Shown here: piece after piece, positions 10,176-22,157 of the stretch
Numbering within the stretch: position 1 is the stretch's first letter
Layout of the letters: each line of letters opens with the position of its first letter
NCBI GenBank assembly: GCA_963971575.1
Contig: OZ020612.1
Location: 64,602,869 to 64,666,868 of the forward strand
From: Liopterus haemorrhoidalis
Lineage: Eukaryota; Arthropoda; Insecta; Coleoptera; Dytiscidae
DNA length: 64,000 nucleotides
Reading direction: 5' to 3'
Position numbers and translations under genes: made by a program
Notes under the pieces: model-generated
Database searches by the model: none
Seen by the model: the letters and a program-made list of their open reading frames with translations, nothing else
What the model was told of the DNA's origin: nothing

Positions 10176-10362
10176 AACTTGTCAAGAAATGCAGAGAACA
10201 ATATAGAAGTTGAAAAACCATCCAAGTCGCTAATGGCTATTGGTCACCCAACGGGTGTATTTAACGGTAGATAGTGACTGTTGAATAACATATCAATACG
10301 CGGATATGCATGATTCCAGTATTTAAATATGCTTTAAACTCGCGTAATTATGACTTGCTTAA

Positions 10363-11255
10363 AGGATTCCACACACCATGGCGGCCGCGGTGGCCCCGCG
10401 GTGGCGGCCACGGTGGCGGCCACGGTAGCGATCAGGTCTCCTCACACTAACGCGGTGGGAGTGGCGGTAGCGGTAGCGATCAGTTAGTGAATCACGGTAT
10501 ATAGTTGTATGATAATATTGGACCTTGCTTGGGTTATTTCATTTTTCCCCTTTGGAATGTTAAAATTTAAAATTCCAACAATGAAACCATGGAAACGAAT
10601 GACATATGTCAAACTTAAATTAATTTTCTTACATATTTTAATGACAAAAAATAAATAAATGGGATATTTGTATTGAGAATGACACAAAAAATCAAAATAT
10701 AAAGAAAATGACATTTTAAAATGATATTAACCTTAACCAAAAAAATGTTTGTTGCAAGTATGATTTACAAAGCTTAAACAAAACGGCTGAAAAGCATTAT
10801 TTAAACGATGAAAGTAGCTAGATTGAATAATCTAGTTCCGCCTAATCGTTTGGAACAGACTTTACTATCAATTTCCAAAACTTTTCCTATTTCGTCCCAC
10901 ACTTTATTTATTTTCCTAATATTCTTGTAATCAGGATGTGCTAAGTCATACAAAATTAAATGATCCTTTACTGATCTATGATTTTTTCTGTTAAATTATC
11001 TATTTTCGACATTATTTTCTTAAATATATTCACTCTGTGGTATATAAACAATGAATATCGCGCGGCCTAACGCAACTTGTCGAGATTGGCCGCCAGTGTT
11101 TGGTGATCGCTAGACTGAACGCTGCAGTCGGTGGAGTTCTCAGATAGCGGAACGCTTGTATGTGCGTGGTCTCATTGTATTGTATAGGTTGCGTTAGGCC
11201 GCTGCATTATCGCCACCGTGGCCGCCACCGCGGCCGCTTTGGTGTGTGGAATCCT
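10363..11255 (-). mobile_element. Harbinger-like composite element, copy 1
   Basis: Inverted ends AGGATTCCACACACC followed by GC-rich GCGGCCGCGGTGGC, with TAA on both sides (10360-10362, 11256-11258), as in PIF/Harbinger. Copy 2 at 20425-21292 is its reverse complement. The interior holds a frameshifted MADF-domain fragment (minus strand, about 10840-11010) fused to sequence shared with element X. No transposase remains, so it is non-autonomous. Confidence 0.8.
10843..11010 (-). pseudogene. MADF/Myb-like domain fragment in Harbinger copy 1
   Basis: The complement reads, after a start MSKIDNLPEKIIDQ and a frameshift, HLILYDLAHPDYKNIRK then INKVWDEIGKVMEI and KVCSKRL. This is the MADF DNA-binding fold (conserved 'P.YKN', 'W.EI', 'KR'). 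Harbinger transposons carry a second gene for a Myb/SANT or MADF-type protein that helps the transposase, which fits the element's TAA duplication. The same frameshift is present in copy 2. Confidence 0.65.
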
Positions 11256-11259
11256 TAAT

Positions 11260-11948
11260 ACGGCCACTTTTTTCCGGATTTATCCGGTCTGCACTATAAG
11301 ATTTATTTAAAATTTCTGGCGCACAGCAACGATTAATACTAAATAAATATCGTTTTCATTCGATATTTTTATTTCTTTTAATAATACACCCTCACACTAA
11401 CGTCACGCTAAATCTCTGTTTGAAATATTTTATAAATCACATAAACACAACGCAAGTAACCAGTTCTACAAAAAACAAAGCGGAAAAAATAAAGACATTA
11501 GTTAAAAAATTTATAGTCCCCCATCTTATATTCTAAATTATCTAAATCTGTTGGCTTGAAAGAATTATGTCTAAAATAAATATGAGAACGTGTGTTCTTA
11601 AATAATTCTTACGGAGATATTTTGACAGGGAAATAAGTTTATTAAGTTGCCGTGACTGAACGCATTTTATATAAAGAGAATATTTTCAAACTTCATAAAA
11701 TAAATGGAGCAAAATCTTATGACATAAAAGTTGCATAGTTCAGAGTTTTGAACATAGAGGGATATCAGCTGGAACTATTTTAATGATTTATTACTCATTT
11801 GGAAGAAACAATTTTAATTATATTGGTGACTGAAATAATATTTACTTAAATAATACTACACGCCTGAAATATTTTTAATAGGTCAATTATATGAAGAATT
11901 TAATGGAATGTAAGCTCCGTTTAGCAGCGCAACATTAGAAGATAAGTT
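11260..11948. other. AT-rich stretch, nothing recognised
   Basis: No frames or paired ends that I can support. Confidence 0.55.
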
Positions 11949-12077
11949 GTTGTAATTGCGAAAATCAAATCCGGAGAACTAACCATAAAATCAGGAGTTC
12001 CGCAAGGCTCAATTGTGGGACCCTTACTGTTCTTATTATATATTAATGATACAGCAATGTCGGAGTTTCTAAAATAA
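11949..12077 (+). pseudogene. LINE reverse-transcriptase fragment
   Basis: One open stretch reads IKSGELTIKSGVPQGSIVGP then LLFLLYINDTAM and stops at TAA. SGVPQGSIxGPLLFLLYIND is the palm/fingers motif (RT motif 4 region) of non-LTR retrotransposon polymerase. No FADD catalytic motif follows, so only about 40 residues survive. Confidence 0.85.
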
Positions 12078-12394
12078 CTTCATGTTATTCATATTTTAAG
12101 GAATTAGGTATTTTACCTCTTCCCTGTTTATACATTTATAAATGTGTCTGCTATGTACGAAATAACATACATTCTTTTAATACACTTTCTAAAAGACATA
12201 AATATACATACAAAAGAAGAAATATAACCAAATAACTTTATACAACAAGGTGCCTAAACATATTAAAATTACTTCAAGCACAAGTACATTGAAGTGAATT
12301 TATTTTTTTCGGATGTTGCGACGTCTGGACCATTTTCTCCGACTACCATTTGTTCCGCTCTCTACAAAATTCCCTTAACGAATAAAATTTCGCG

Positions 12395-12522
12395 TCTTTG
12401 GACGATATCAAAATGCACCTCTACAGATTTTTCGAGAGCAAAGATGGAACCTTCTGGAGAGATGGCATTATTAAATTGCCTGAGCGTTTGTCCAAAGTGA
12501 TAGAAAATAATGGACAGTATAT
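12395..12522 (+). pseudogene. mariner transposase C-terminal fragment
   Basis: The frame DDIKMHLYRFFESKDGTFW, then RDGIIKLPERLSKVIENNG and QYI-stop, is the end of a DD34D mariner transposase, where 'FF.SK..FW..GI..LPERW.K.I..NG.Y' closes the protein. The catalytic part is missing upstream. The stop is at about 12520. Confidence 0.7.
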
Positions 12523-13265
12523 TTGATAATAAAACTTTTTTTAGAATGTGTATTTTATTGAATAAAAGGTGAAAAAATAACGAACGGACTTAGTAACAAC
12601 CCAATATTTTGAGTCGTAACTATTTTTCCAAAAGCCAAATTGGAATGAATGTGTGGGAAAAACCATAAGCGTTCCTCGATCCCCAAAATTACAGGACCAC
12701 ACGCAATATTTCTCCCGTTTCTGTGGTGATTGTCCCCATTTGTAACATAAACAAACAAACGTGAAACAAATTAAATAGTCATTTAGTGCGTAGTAATTAG
12801 TATATATCAGTGAAGTCAATTAAAAAATCGCTTACAACATACAAGGACGTAGAGACAAACCATCTGGGCGTCGCCGGAAGTATAGAGTGATGGCAAATTA
12901 TACTAATGATTTTTATAAATAGACAAAAGAATGACAGAAGCCGACTGAAAGAACAAAGACTTGCCGCGGTATTAAACTAATGGCTTAGCGAGTGATATTA
13001 CCGACTAACTACTGCTCACCATATATCATAACCAAAGGCTTAGGATACTATATTTAAAAAACTCCAACTCGAGAACGGATAGAGATAGAAATCTGCGCTC
13101 TTAATTTATATATTGATCATTATCAAAATACTACTCGGGTTCAAATTCCAGAACCCACGGGATGTTTACCTTTCGATACTAAGTAGTTTTTTAAACGCTG
13201 TGACACGATAGCTACAAATTATCAGAACAGGTCAATTCGACGAAGCAAACTCGGCGATTGTCTAC
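12523..13265. other. Unassigned stretch
   Basis: A 92-codon minus frame at 12541-12819 has no recognisable domain. The rest is AT-rich with no paired ends. Confidence 0.5.
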
Positions 13266-13590
13266 CAAGTGACGGTTATAATAATAATAAAAATAATAAT
13301 CTTTTATTCCATACTAAAAATATACATTTAGGAAACGTCAACTAATATGAGTTTTGAATAACATATTAAATACAATTTAGGTGTACACAATATTGTTTTT
13401 TAAAACATCTGGTTTAAACATTGTGAAGTTACATTTAATGTTATCATCTATGGAATACGGACACAATTCTATAAGAAAATTTTTAAACATATTTAAAAAT
13501 TTTCCATGCATACGATCAGTCCATGATTTGGGTATTATATTATATAAATCAAAACGAAGATTTACAACATTTTTTTTAATCCATAATTAA
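13266..13590 (-). pseudogene. LINE ORF2 C-terminus and 3' tail
   Basis: The complement reads RFDLYNIIPKSWTDRMHG then FLNMFKNFLIELCPYSIDD, which parallels the C-terminus of the LINE at 62985-63843 (FKNVMREFLIKLCPYSILEF). It then runs into an untranslated tail ending in (ATT)n-like repeats at about 13270-13300. It is probably a 5'-truncated relative of that LINE. Confidence 0.6.
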
Positions 13591-13636
13591 TCCAAAAACA
13601 CGTTTTTAAGGGACACTTTTGTCTTGTAATTGAACA

Positions 13637-13728
13637 TGTGTCCACCCCAAGAAAAAATGTCTTCTGAGCCTAAGAAATATTTTTGGCCTCCGAGCCCCCT
13701 CTAAGAAAGAAATATGAATGTGCGCCTG
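13637..13728. mobile_element. Possible mini hAT element
   Basis: 92 bp flanked by ATTGAACA (13629-13636) and GTTGAACA (13729-13736), an 8-bp duplication with one mismatch. The right end GTGCGCCTG (complement CAGGCGCAC) resembles the hAT MITE terminus at 47521. The left end is degraded. Confidence 0.4.
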
Positions 13729-14626
13729 GTTGAACACCGCCTTTTTAGCAAACTTTACTAAGTTTTCATCAAAAACAAATTACACAACATTTGTTTTTTG
13801 TGGCATTCCACAGATTGTGTTTCCATGTAAAATTTTTCTTTGAAAACAGTTAAATAGTTTGTGTTGTGGTGTTATTGTCAATTAGGCAGAACAATAGACA
13901 TGTTTATAAACTATAGCAGCGAGTTGGCAAAACCCGAGCAGAGAACTAACCATATGGCAGTGATACTAAATATAATATCAGAACGTCCTTTATTATAAAT
14001 TTAGTAGCGTTATCTTATTTATATTTTATTTGACAGTAGCGAATATAAATCTCTCACACAACTAGAATTTAATTGTTTCAATTATTTATATACTAATTTG
14101 TCTTATCATAGAAATTTAATGAGAAACACAATATATGCTAACTATTAAAATATAGGTCTCGAAAAAAAAAATTGTAAAATACGACCACAAATTTATTCGT
14201 TTGTTAAAAAATAGCTGTGTTTAGGAATGTTCCGATACTTCTGATACGATACCAGTATCGATATTTTTCAATATCGCGATTTTAGTATCGATACTAATCT
14301 TCACATACTTTACTAATATGTGACCCAGATCGTATCGAATAGTTTTTTTTTAACAATTTTCGCTATTTTCGAAAGCAGAAGCCACTGTATGCAGAGGCAG
14401 AAATAGGCTTTTGGGCAAAAGGCTTCCTAAACTGTTTTTTCTCGGTGCTTGCAACGAAGAAAAGTGTTTAATTATATTTTAAACAATCACTCACACCTAT
14501 AGGCGCCATTGCCTTACCACTTTTTACTATTTTTTAATACCAACCTGACATAGAATTTCAAAGGTGCAAACTACTGAAATCAAAATTTTCTCTTAGTTTG
14601 TTTTTACAAAAGCGAACAGCATATAT

Positions 14627-15222
14627 AGGTTATTCCAAACGTTTAGGAGGAACTAGATTTTGAAATCTAGTAATTTTTATCTATTAATTCGGACTTTTGG
14701 CCATTTAAGCTTTGTAAATCATACTCACATTGCAAATTCTAAATTAAATTGATTATCATTATAAAATGTCCTTTTCATTGCATTTCAATTTTTTTTCATT
14801 CTTAATAAAAATTTCCCATTTATTTGTTTCGTCTTCAAAATATGTAAAAAATTATTAAATTTTTTACTAAATGTCATTCGTTTCCATGGTTTCATTCACA
14901 GAACAGTTTCACTGTTGGAATTTTAAATTTCCACATACCAACCTGAAAAATTACTAATTCTCTAGACATTTATGAAATTATTTATAACTATATTAAAGCA
15001 GAAAATATCAAATTATAAATGTAATTTTAAAAATATTGTAATCCCTGTATTTATACATGGCTAATAGCCAAAGCAGCTAAAGCCAACAAATAAAAGGAAA
15101 AAAAAAAGAAAAAAAAAAACCTGAAAAATGAAATAAGCCAAACAAGGTCCGTTCTCGTGACTCGTGACAACCTAAAAGAACGAAATTCCCATTTAGTTCC
15201 GCCTAAACGTTTGGAATAGCCT
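14627..15222. mobile_element. Element X (complete, 596 bp)
   Basis: Inverted ends AGGTTATTCCAAACGTTTAG and AGGCTATTCCAAACGTTTAG, each followed by GMGGAACTA. The interior (GTTTCCATGGTTTCATT, TTTAAGCTTTGTAAATCATA) is shared with the central part of both Harbinger composite copies. Isolated termini also occur at 9008 and 53188. No ORF. TSD not clear. Confidence 0.7.
14952..15117 (+). mobile_element. Retroposed fragment with LINE/SINE-type 3' tail
   Basis: Flanked by a 12-bp direct repeat AACCTGAAAAAT (14940-14951, 15118-15129) and ending in an A-rich tail. Its last part, GGCTAATAGCCAAAGCAGCT then AAAGCC, matches the tail of the SINE at 55271 (GGCTAATTGCCACAGCAGCA, AAGGCC), but its 5' part does not. 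I infer a 5'-truncated LINE whose 3' end the SINE shares. Confidence 0.7.
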
Positions 15223-15784
15223 TTATACTTTAATCTATTTTTTATTGTAAAACAATTAAATTGTTATTATACCGAATGTTTTTTACGTTTTATAGAAAAT
15301 ATATTCATTTTTTCTTTCGATACTTAAAAATATCGATATTTTGTTTCGATACCACACCGGTATCGATACTTTTTATTCGATATTATCGATAACCAAATAT
15401 CGATACTTTCTCAGTATCGCGTATCCCTAGACGTGGCGCATATATTAAATCACACATACAATCAAACGAACAAATCATTGTACGTTTATGTAAATTTATT
15501 GAAATATAACAAACAAAGATAAAACAACGAACGTACGTGATATAAGCAGTTCAAAGAAGTTATAGAAGATTAACAAAGAATTATAGGAAAGAGATATATA
15601 TTTGTTTTTTGTTTCCCAGTCCATCGATCGGAACAACGATTCTTGACGAGTATAGGGATTTGCAGCTAAGCACCCTACCATCTGGTGAGCGTTTCATGAA
15701 CTTGTTTACGACAGATAACATTTCGTTTTGTCTATTGGTTTTGTATGAAGTTTGTTTTTAAAGTTTTATTATAATCATTGAAAA

Positions 15785-16018
15785 ATGTATAATACATATT
15801 GTTGTGTGCCTATGTGCAATTCATTGAAAAGAAGAAACCCGGAAATATTGTTTCATTTGTTTCCACCAATATGAGAGACCGTACGGTTCTAAACAAAATT
15901 GGGAAAGCAAGAGGTTAGGAATCGACGCGATGTTTAGATAAACATTTTAAAAATTGGAAAAAAAGTGAGCCCTTATATGAAAGTTTGCTCATTACATTTT
16001 AATGATAGTAACTACAAA
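15785..16018 (+). pseudogene. THAP zinc-finger domain relic
   Basis: Three frames must be joined. The first starts MYNTYCCVPMCNSLKRR and continues EILFHLFPP; after disruptions the last reads KKVSPYMKVCSLHFNDSNY. These are the two halves of a C2CH THAP finger: CxxxxC or CxxxC at the start, 'FHxFP', then CSLHF. THAP fingers occur in P-element-type transposases and in host transcription regulators, and I cannot tell which this was. Stops between the parts make it non-functional. Confidence 0.6.
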
Positions 16019-17534
16019 TAATATTTTCAATTTTGTATTTATTATCGCATATTTTGAAAATTCCTGTTATTGTGTGTGGGTTTGATTATAATGCACAAGT
16101 CTGTATAAATCTTTATGAACTCTCTGTTTTTATCAGTGACCCCACACAATATTATATGCCCAGCATTGTAGATTTCTACCCCTTCGTAAACAACACGGGA
16201 ATTATTATTTAAGCCCCCAATATAATTAAAATAATCGACAATGGAAAACTGTGATTACAAAATGTAGTATTTAAGATGTTTACAAGTAATGTCACTTTAA
16301 AAAAAATGTCCTCACAGTACGTGTGTATACTTACTTGATTATAAAATTTTAAAACAAAATCAGAAAATCGCATACAATTATTTATTTTTTGTCGTTTTTT
16401 GATACACTTTTCGCTATTATTTACTAGTAAATGTCAAGTGGTATCTGTTTAAGAATGGATCAAAAATATCCGCGTGGCGCTACGATCTTAAAATTTTTCC
16501 CCTATACCAATATTTTCTGTCTGCTTACCTTTTGGGTATCTCGCGGTCTGACAGATGTAAATGCATTAATAAACTACCTGAATATGTTTAAAATTTGTCA
16601 GAAATATTCTGAATTGACTTTCATAATAAACCTTAAAATCCACAAGGTATATCGTATTCAAAAAGTTGTCTCTCTGTGACAAATGCAAACCTAACTCAAC
16701 TTTAGTTTGAAAAACACTGTAACTCCATATTCAGTCTAATGGACACACATCCACACAGACAGACACATTCACTCACACAAACACGTCTGTAAATGTCTCG
16801 ACGTTATTCAGATTTCCTAAAACGTTTTGTAAATTCCCAGTGAGATATTGTGAAACAGTATATTCGTCCGGGTTTCGCCATTCTGTTTCTATTCATTGTG
16901 GTAATGCTTCTAGAATTATCATATCATCAACGATTTAGATAAGAGACTTGTTTATATTCTGAATAAAGTGAACAGTATTAATGAAATGGACATTGAGTTA
17001 CTGTCACTATTTTATAAGAAATATATTTTACAACGATGATTGAATTTGATTGCTCCATCATTATTCTTGCAGATTTCACTCCCAAAAGTAAGGTTACCAA
17101 CGTAGATTTTCTACTAAATCTGATAGAACGAGACATTTAATTATAATTTGCATCTAGTAGACAGTAAAAAAACTGGTAGATTACATAAATTATAAAATGC
17201 TATAGTCTATTTTCTTTAGATTTCCCTCAAAAATCAAATTTTTTGATTTTTATACGTTCAGCCCCACGTGCCCTCTGGTGGATTATCAATATAATAGAGG
17301 TGTGAACCACCGGTGAACACATAGGGCTCAAAGTGTTTTAACAACCGATGCGGAAACAAAATACTTTAACTCTTTTTATAAAATTAACACGAAATATTGT
17401 ATTTTTAATTGTTCTTTTATTTAAAATAACGATCACCGTACAGAACATTACTGTCTGTCGCTTATGATATCTGCATTTCACAGGGTGAAGATGCGTTTAC
17501 TTTAATAAAATGCGAAACGTTCCATGAGTTAAAT
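16019..17534. other. AT-rich stretch, nothing recognised
   Basis: The frame at 16431-16679 has no recognisable motif. A short CACA-rich run lies at 16741-16790. No paired ends found. Confidence 0.5.
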
Positions 17535-18658
17535 CAGAGGTTTCCAACGGGGTCGATATCGACCCTCTGATAGCCAGTCGGCTTGAAGCTGGAGTCAATA
17601 TATGCAAAGGGATTGATTTGAGATCGATAGTTCTTTTCTCGTTTTCAAAAATTGTAATTGTATAAATTATTAATATTTAACTATAGATTTATTAGCTTTA
17701 TATTAATATTTATATAGACAACATTATAGGATATGCAGCATTTTGGGACAATATTGAAATACGAAATAAATATCCAAAATTGAAAACAATTGTGAAAACC
17801 TTGTTAATAAGGTTTTCTGGTTCATGTTTTTTTCAAGCTGGATATATCGATATAATTAATATGTTAAGAAAGAGTACAAATAGGCAGGATATATCTAAAA
17901 TCAGCTGTGGCCACCACAGGACCGACCGCCATCACAAAGTACTTGTTTAATTTATGCTGCTTTATCAAAAAAATTTTCAAATAAAAGTTGTTAGTTATTG
18001 CTTTGATAGCAATTTTGTTAAATCATTTTTTTCGAAATATTTCTCTGTTATGAAATATTCGCAAAAATCTTAAAACTCCCCTTCCGATTTTTAGCAAAAG
18101 TTGATCAACTCGTGCCATTGATGTCAAAAGCTTAAATATGAAGTTTCATAAAAATCCTTTCAGCCAAATTTGCTCTGCACGTGTACACAGACCGAGAGAC
18201 ACGCAAAGACACAGACAGTTAGACAGACAGACCAACAGATATCATGCTAAAAATAGTCAAAATGTTATGCAGGGACCTCAATTCGTGGAGATCCATCGAA
18301 ATCACGAAATGTCAAAATCGGTATGATCACAATCAAAAAAAAGATTTACGGATAAAATTCAGCAATTTTATACCAGACATAAAAAAAATGTGGCTATTTA
18401 TCTGCCACAATTGTCCCATTGAAGTATTAACCTGTGATTTTAATTGTAATACATGGTTCGATTGACCAAAATATTTATTTATTAATTTAATTATATTCAT
18501 GCACATTTATTTTTGTATTCAATAAATAGTTTGGTAAAAGGTTTTATTATTTATTATTATTTATGTATGACTCACTAACTAAAGCATTTTATATTGGGGT
18601 TGGAAAAGGAGCTCGTATTTTTAGGGGATCGATCATTAAAAAAGGTTGGGAAACCCTG
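17535..18658 (+). mobile_element. Non-autonomous hAT element, GACA-repeat family, copy 1
   Basis: Ends CAGAGGTTTCCAACG and, from the right, CAGGGTTTCCCAACC, flanked by AGTTAAAT (17527-17534) and AGTTGAAT (18659-18666), an 8-bp duplication with one mismatch. The interior includes a (GACA)n-like tract near 18200 and conserved blocks such as AAAAGTTGATCAACTCGTG that recur, inverted, at 44636-45802 and 46628-47345. No transposase. Confidence 0.75.
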
Positions 18659-19103
18659 AGTTGAATCAACTTATTTTTTACCTGACGATTTAAAAAGATA
18701 CCTTTAGTATCTTATGAAGTACACTCACTGATTTTGCAATCAGTGCTGATTTACGCAATAAGTACAAAGGAAAAAACATTTAATTTAAAGAAAATAATAT
18801 TAAAAAATATTATATCTGCATTTGAGTCTTGTCCTGTCATCTCGTTTCGCCGCAGCAAGATGCGGTAGCGCCCGGTGAGTGCTGCAATACCGCACTTATA
18901 TGACAACTTGAATTTAAAATCTTGTGATGTTGCCATCCCATCAAACCAGATTGGTTTAAAAGAAGCAGTAGAAACGCATAGTGTGATACAATGTAACATA
19001 CTCGATTATAGTGGCATACCCTGCTACGATTTGAATTGGCTGCGATTTTTTAGTTAGTTGTATGCATTTTTTGAGTTAAATATCTGTATGTTATGTACTC
19101 TTA

Positions 19104-19236
19104 GGGGTTTCTGAAAGCCTAGTTAACTACAACCAAATAGTTAGAAAATGATTGCTATGGTTACTTATGGGATTATTATAATGTAACCGAGTTTAACCAA
19201 AAGATTACACTCGACTAAGCTTTCAAAAACCGGCCC
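19104..19236. mobile_element. Short Harbinger-type MITE
   Basis: 133 bp; ends GGGGTTTCTGAAAGCCTAGT and, from the right, GGGCCGGTTTTTGAAAGCTT, with TTA on both sides (19101-19103, 19237-19239), the PIF/Harbinger duplication. The interior folds back imperfectly. No ORF. Confidence 0.6.
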
Positions 19237-19239
19237 TTA

Positions 19240-19918
19240 TAGTTTAATGTAAAATTCATCAATAGTTATTCACAGTTATGTAGAAAGGAATAATAACTCA
19301 AATCCTTTTCACATTTGAAAATTTAAATGAATATTTTTTCAGTTTTTCAGTCCCCAAAGTGTCGAGTTTCAGATAAATTTATTATTCAACCATTCGTCTT
19401 TATTAATTAAATAATATCATTTATCAAAACCAAAACTTTTTTAATTTGATTTCGTAACTTGTATTTTAAATTAAATTCACAGAAATGCATTTTCAAACAA
19501 ACAAAAAAATTTCAACAATTTTTTTTAACCAATAATTTTAGTTCAATTTTTTTGGATAATATATCATTTTTTTATATATAATTTCAAATAAATTTTGTAG
19601 ACACCGCATACTTCATATTTTTTACAATCTTGCAGTAACTCACTTTTTTGCCCCAAAAATATCTTTGTAAAGGGGCGTTCATAATAAAACCTTGAGACTG
19701 TAAATCATTGTGACCTAACCCCTGGTGAATCACCCTTTATTAACTGCTTTAATTAATTCTACAAAATACGATATGTATCAGCAATCAATGGAAATAAACA
19801 TGCATACATAGGTGGTCAGGAACTACAACCAAATCGTAAATACAGAATAACATTACAGTATTTTAATATTTATATTCCCAACACCGCTAGGTTTCAATAG
19901 CTTTGCCGAGATCTGTCT
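19240..19918. other. AT-rich stretch, nothing recognised
   Basis: No supportable feature. Confidence 0.55.
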
Positions 19919-20424
19919 AGTACCTTTTTCACACTAGATCTTTAAGACGAGTGAACTTAAAGTTCACCGATGTTTAAGATCGGTATGCTTTCACACTTGA
20001 TATTTAAATCTCTGGTGCTGTCATCAGCTACAGTAATTTTGTCCTTAAGTTACCGTCATGAAATTACCAGTTTTGCTGGTAATTTGCTGGTAATAACTGT
20101 CTGCGCAGACGCACATTTTGAATTATTATAAACAAATATGGATATTTCATTTCATTCTACAATAAAGACACTACAATAAAGAATATATTACACCTGTATT
20201 AACATGTAAGTCGATACATTTTATCTCAATTATTGTAGCTCTGTATTTTATTAAACACATTATTAAAATAAATAATTTTATAAACTTCTTATAACGTCGA
20301 TATAATACAGTATTCTTGTTTATGATAATATAAAATGTTGACAGCACAAATTCAAGGAGTTTTTTTTATAATAGAAGTTAAGTTGGCAATGCGGACGAAG
20401 TTTAAGACGCAGATCTCTGTCTAA

Positions 20425-21292
20425 AGGATTCCACACACCAAAGCGGCCGCGGTGGCGGCCACGGTGGCGATAATGCAGCGGCCTAACGCAACCTATACAA
20501 TACAATGAGACCACGCACATACAAGCGTTCCGCTATCTGAGAACGCCACCGACTGCAGCGTTCAGCTAGCGATCACCAAACACTGGCGGCCAAACTCGAC
20601 AAGTTGCGTTAGGCCGCGCGATATTCATTGTTTATATACCACAGAGTGAATATATTTAAGAAAATAATGTCGAAAATAGATAATTTACCAGAAAAAATCA
20701 TAGATCAGTAAAGGATCATTTAATTTTGTATGACTTAGCACATCCTGATTACAAGAATATTAGGAAAATAAATAAAGTGTGGGACGAAATAGGAAAAGTT
20801 ATGGAAATTGATAGTAAAGTCTGTTCCAAACGATTAGGCGGAACTAGATTTTGCAATCTAGTTACTTTCATCGTTTAAATAATGCTTTTCAGCCGTTTTG
20901 TTTAAGCTTTGTAAATCATACTTGCAACAAACATTTTTTGGTTAAGGTTAATATCATTTTAAAATGTCATTTTCTTTATATTTTGATTTTTGGTGTCATT
21001 CTTAATACAAATATTCCATTTATTTATTTTTTGTCATTAAAATATGTAAGAAAATTAATTTAAGTTTGACATATGTCATTCGTTTCCATGGTTTCATTGT
21101 TGGAATTTTAAATTTTAACATTCCAAAGGGGAAAAATGAAATAACCCAAGCAAGGTCCAATATTATCATACAACTATATACCGTGATTCACTAACTGATC
21201 GCTACCGCTACCGCCACTCCCACCGCGTTAGTGTGAGGAGACCTGATCGCTACCGTGGCCGCCACCGCGGCCGCTTTGGTGTGTGGAATCCT
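20425..21292 (+). mobile_element. Harbinger-like composite element, copy 2
   Basis: Reverse complement of 10363-11255 with the same ends (AGGATTCCACACACC) and GC-rich NotI-like GCGGCCGC subterminal blocks. Flanks are TAA at the left and TTA at the right, both allowed by the TWA preference of Harbinger. The left subterminal block differs in detail from copy 1. It is inserted in element Y. Confidence 0.8.
20667..20849 (+). pseudogene. MADF/Myb-like domain fragment in Harbinger copy 2
   Basis: ATG at 20667 gives MSKIDNLPEKIIDQ then a stop; one base out of frame the MADF core follows (HLILYDLAHPDYKN, VWDEIGKVMEI, KVCSKRL). It runs into sequence that also forms the end of element X (TTCCAAACGATTAGGCGGAA). 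Both composite copies share the frameshift, so it predates their spread. Confidence 0.65.
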
Positions 21293-21402
21293 TTAAACAT
21301 CGCTTGTGTTTAGACGAGGCCATACGGTTTCACATTAGCGTTTAAAGATACATTCACTTTAACATCCGATCTTAAAGTTCTAGTGTGAAAAGGGTATAAG
21401 TA

Positions 21403-22157
21403 TCATATGTACCAAATTTAACCGGATTTTCTGACCTGTACATCTTTTGTACCTTCCCAGTCCGACATTCTATCGAATTTTATATTAATCACGTGTCTCA
21501 TCCACTGTATCGATTGCCTTTTGTTTTTGTATAGCTTGGATATAGTATAAATCGTTCTTATAACCCACATGATGATGTTGATGCCATGTTAAAACAAATG
21601 ATTTATAATGGTACTCAAATATTTGAAGGAAAAATGATGTGATACATGCATTTTTAAATCATAATCTTATGTCATAACACGAAATAAATAATAATCTGGT
21701 AAATGATAGGATTTAAGTGGCTCGGTCTCGACATCTGGCCCATGGTATTGGTTTTGATAGTGAATGAGAAGCACCTGCAGCTGGATTCTCCTGTTAGATT
21801 GATGCCAGCGCTCCACGTGACAAACTCTAGCTTTAAATAACATTCAAACATCCACTATATTTATGTCACAAACACGCGGGCTCATTTACTTACGCACAGA
21901 GCTAGTCGTGCGCGTTCGGCCCAGCTTGTCCCGTCCACTAGTTCACTGAGCCCGACAAATATTCCTGATTATGTCTGGCATCACACTCGGATATTTATAA
22001 TCTTGGAACATATACATATAAACATTATAATATTTTAAATTCACCAAATTTTGATACACTTCAGTTTATACTTAAATTATTGATCTATTCAACTTTTTCT
22101 TGCGATAAATCCAGTGGCAGATTTTCTATTACGCCCCTTAGGCCTTTCGCTATAGAG
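21403..22157. other. Mixed stretch, nothing recognised
   Basis: A patch of higher GC at 21715-21970 (with CACGTG and CAGCTG boxes) has no open frame or splice pattern I trust. It could be conserved non-coding DNA. Confidence 0.4.

Larger units (their letters stand above)
14222..15429. mobile_element. hAT-like TIR element carrying nested insertions
   Basis: Ends TAGGAATGTTCCGATACTTC and, from the right, TAGGGATACGCGATACTGAG, each followed by repeated ATCGATA motifs. Element X (14627-15222) is inserted in the middle, and X itself holds a retroposed piece (14952-15117). Without the insertions the host element is about 610 bp. No convincing 8-bp duplication, so the superfamily is tentative. Confidence 0.55.
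19919..21402. mobile_element. Inverted-repeat element Y interrupted by Harbinger copy 2
   Basis: The left end TACCTTTTTCACACTAGATC and the right end read inward, TACCCTTTTCACACTAGAAC, match and continue TTTAAGA. The 868-bp Harbinger composite sits between them, leaving a host element of about 610 bp. No ORF or clear target duplication. Confidence 0.65.
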
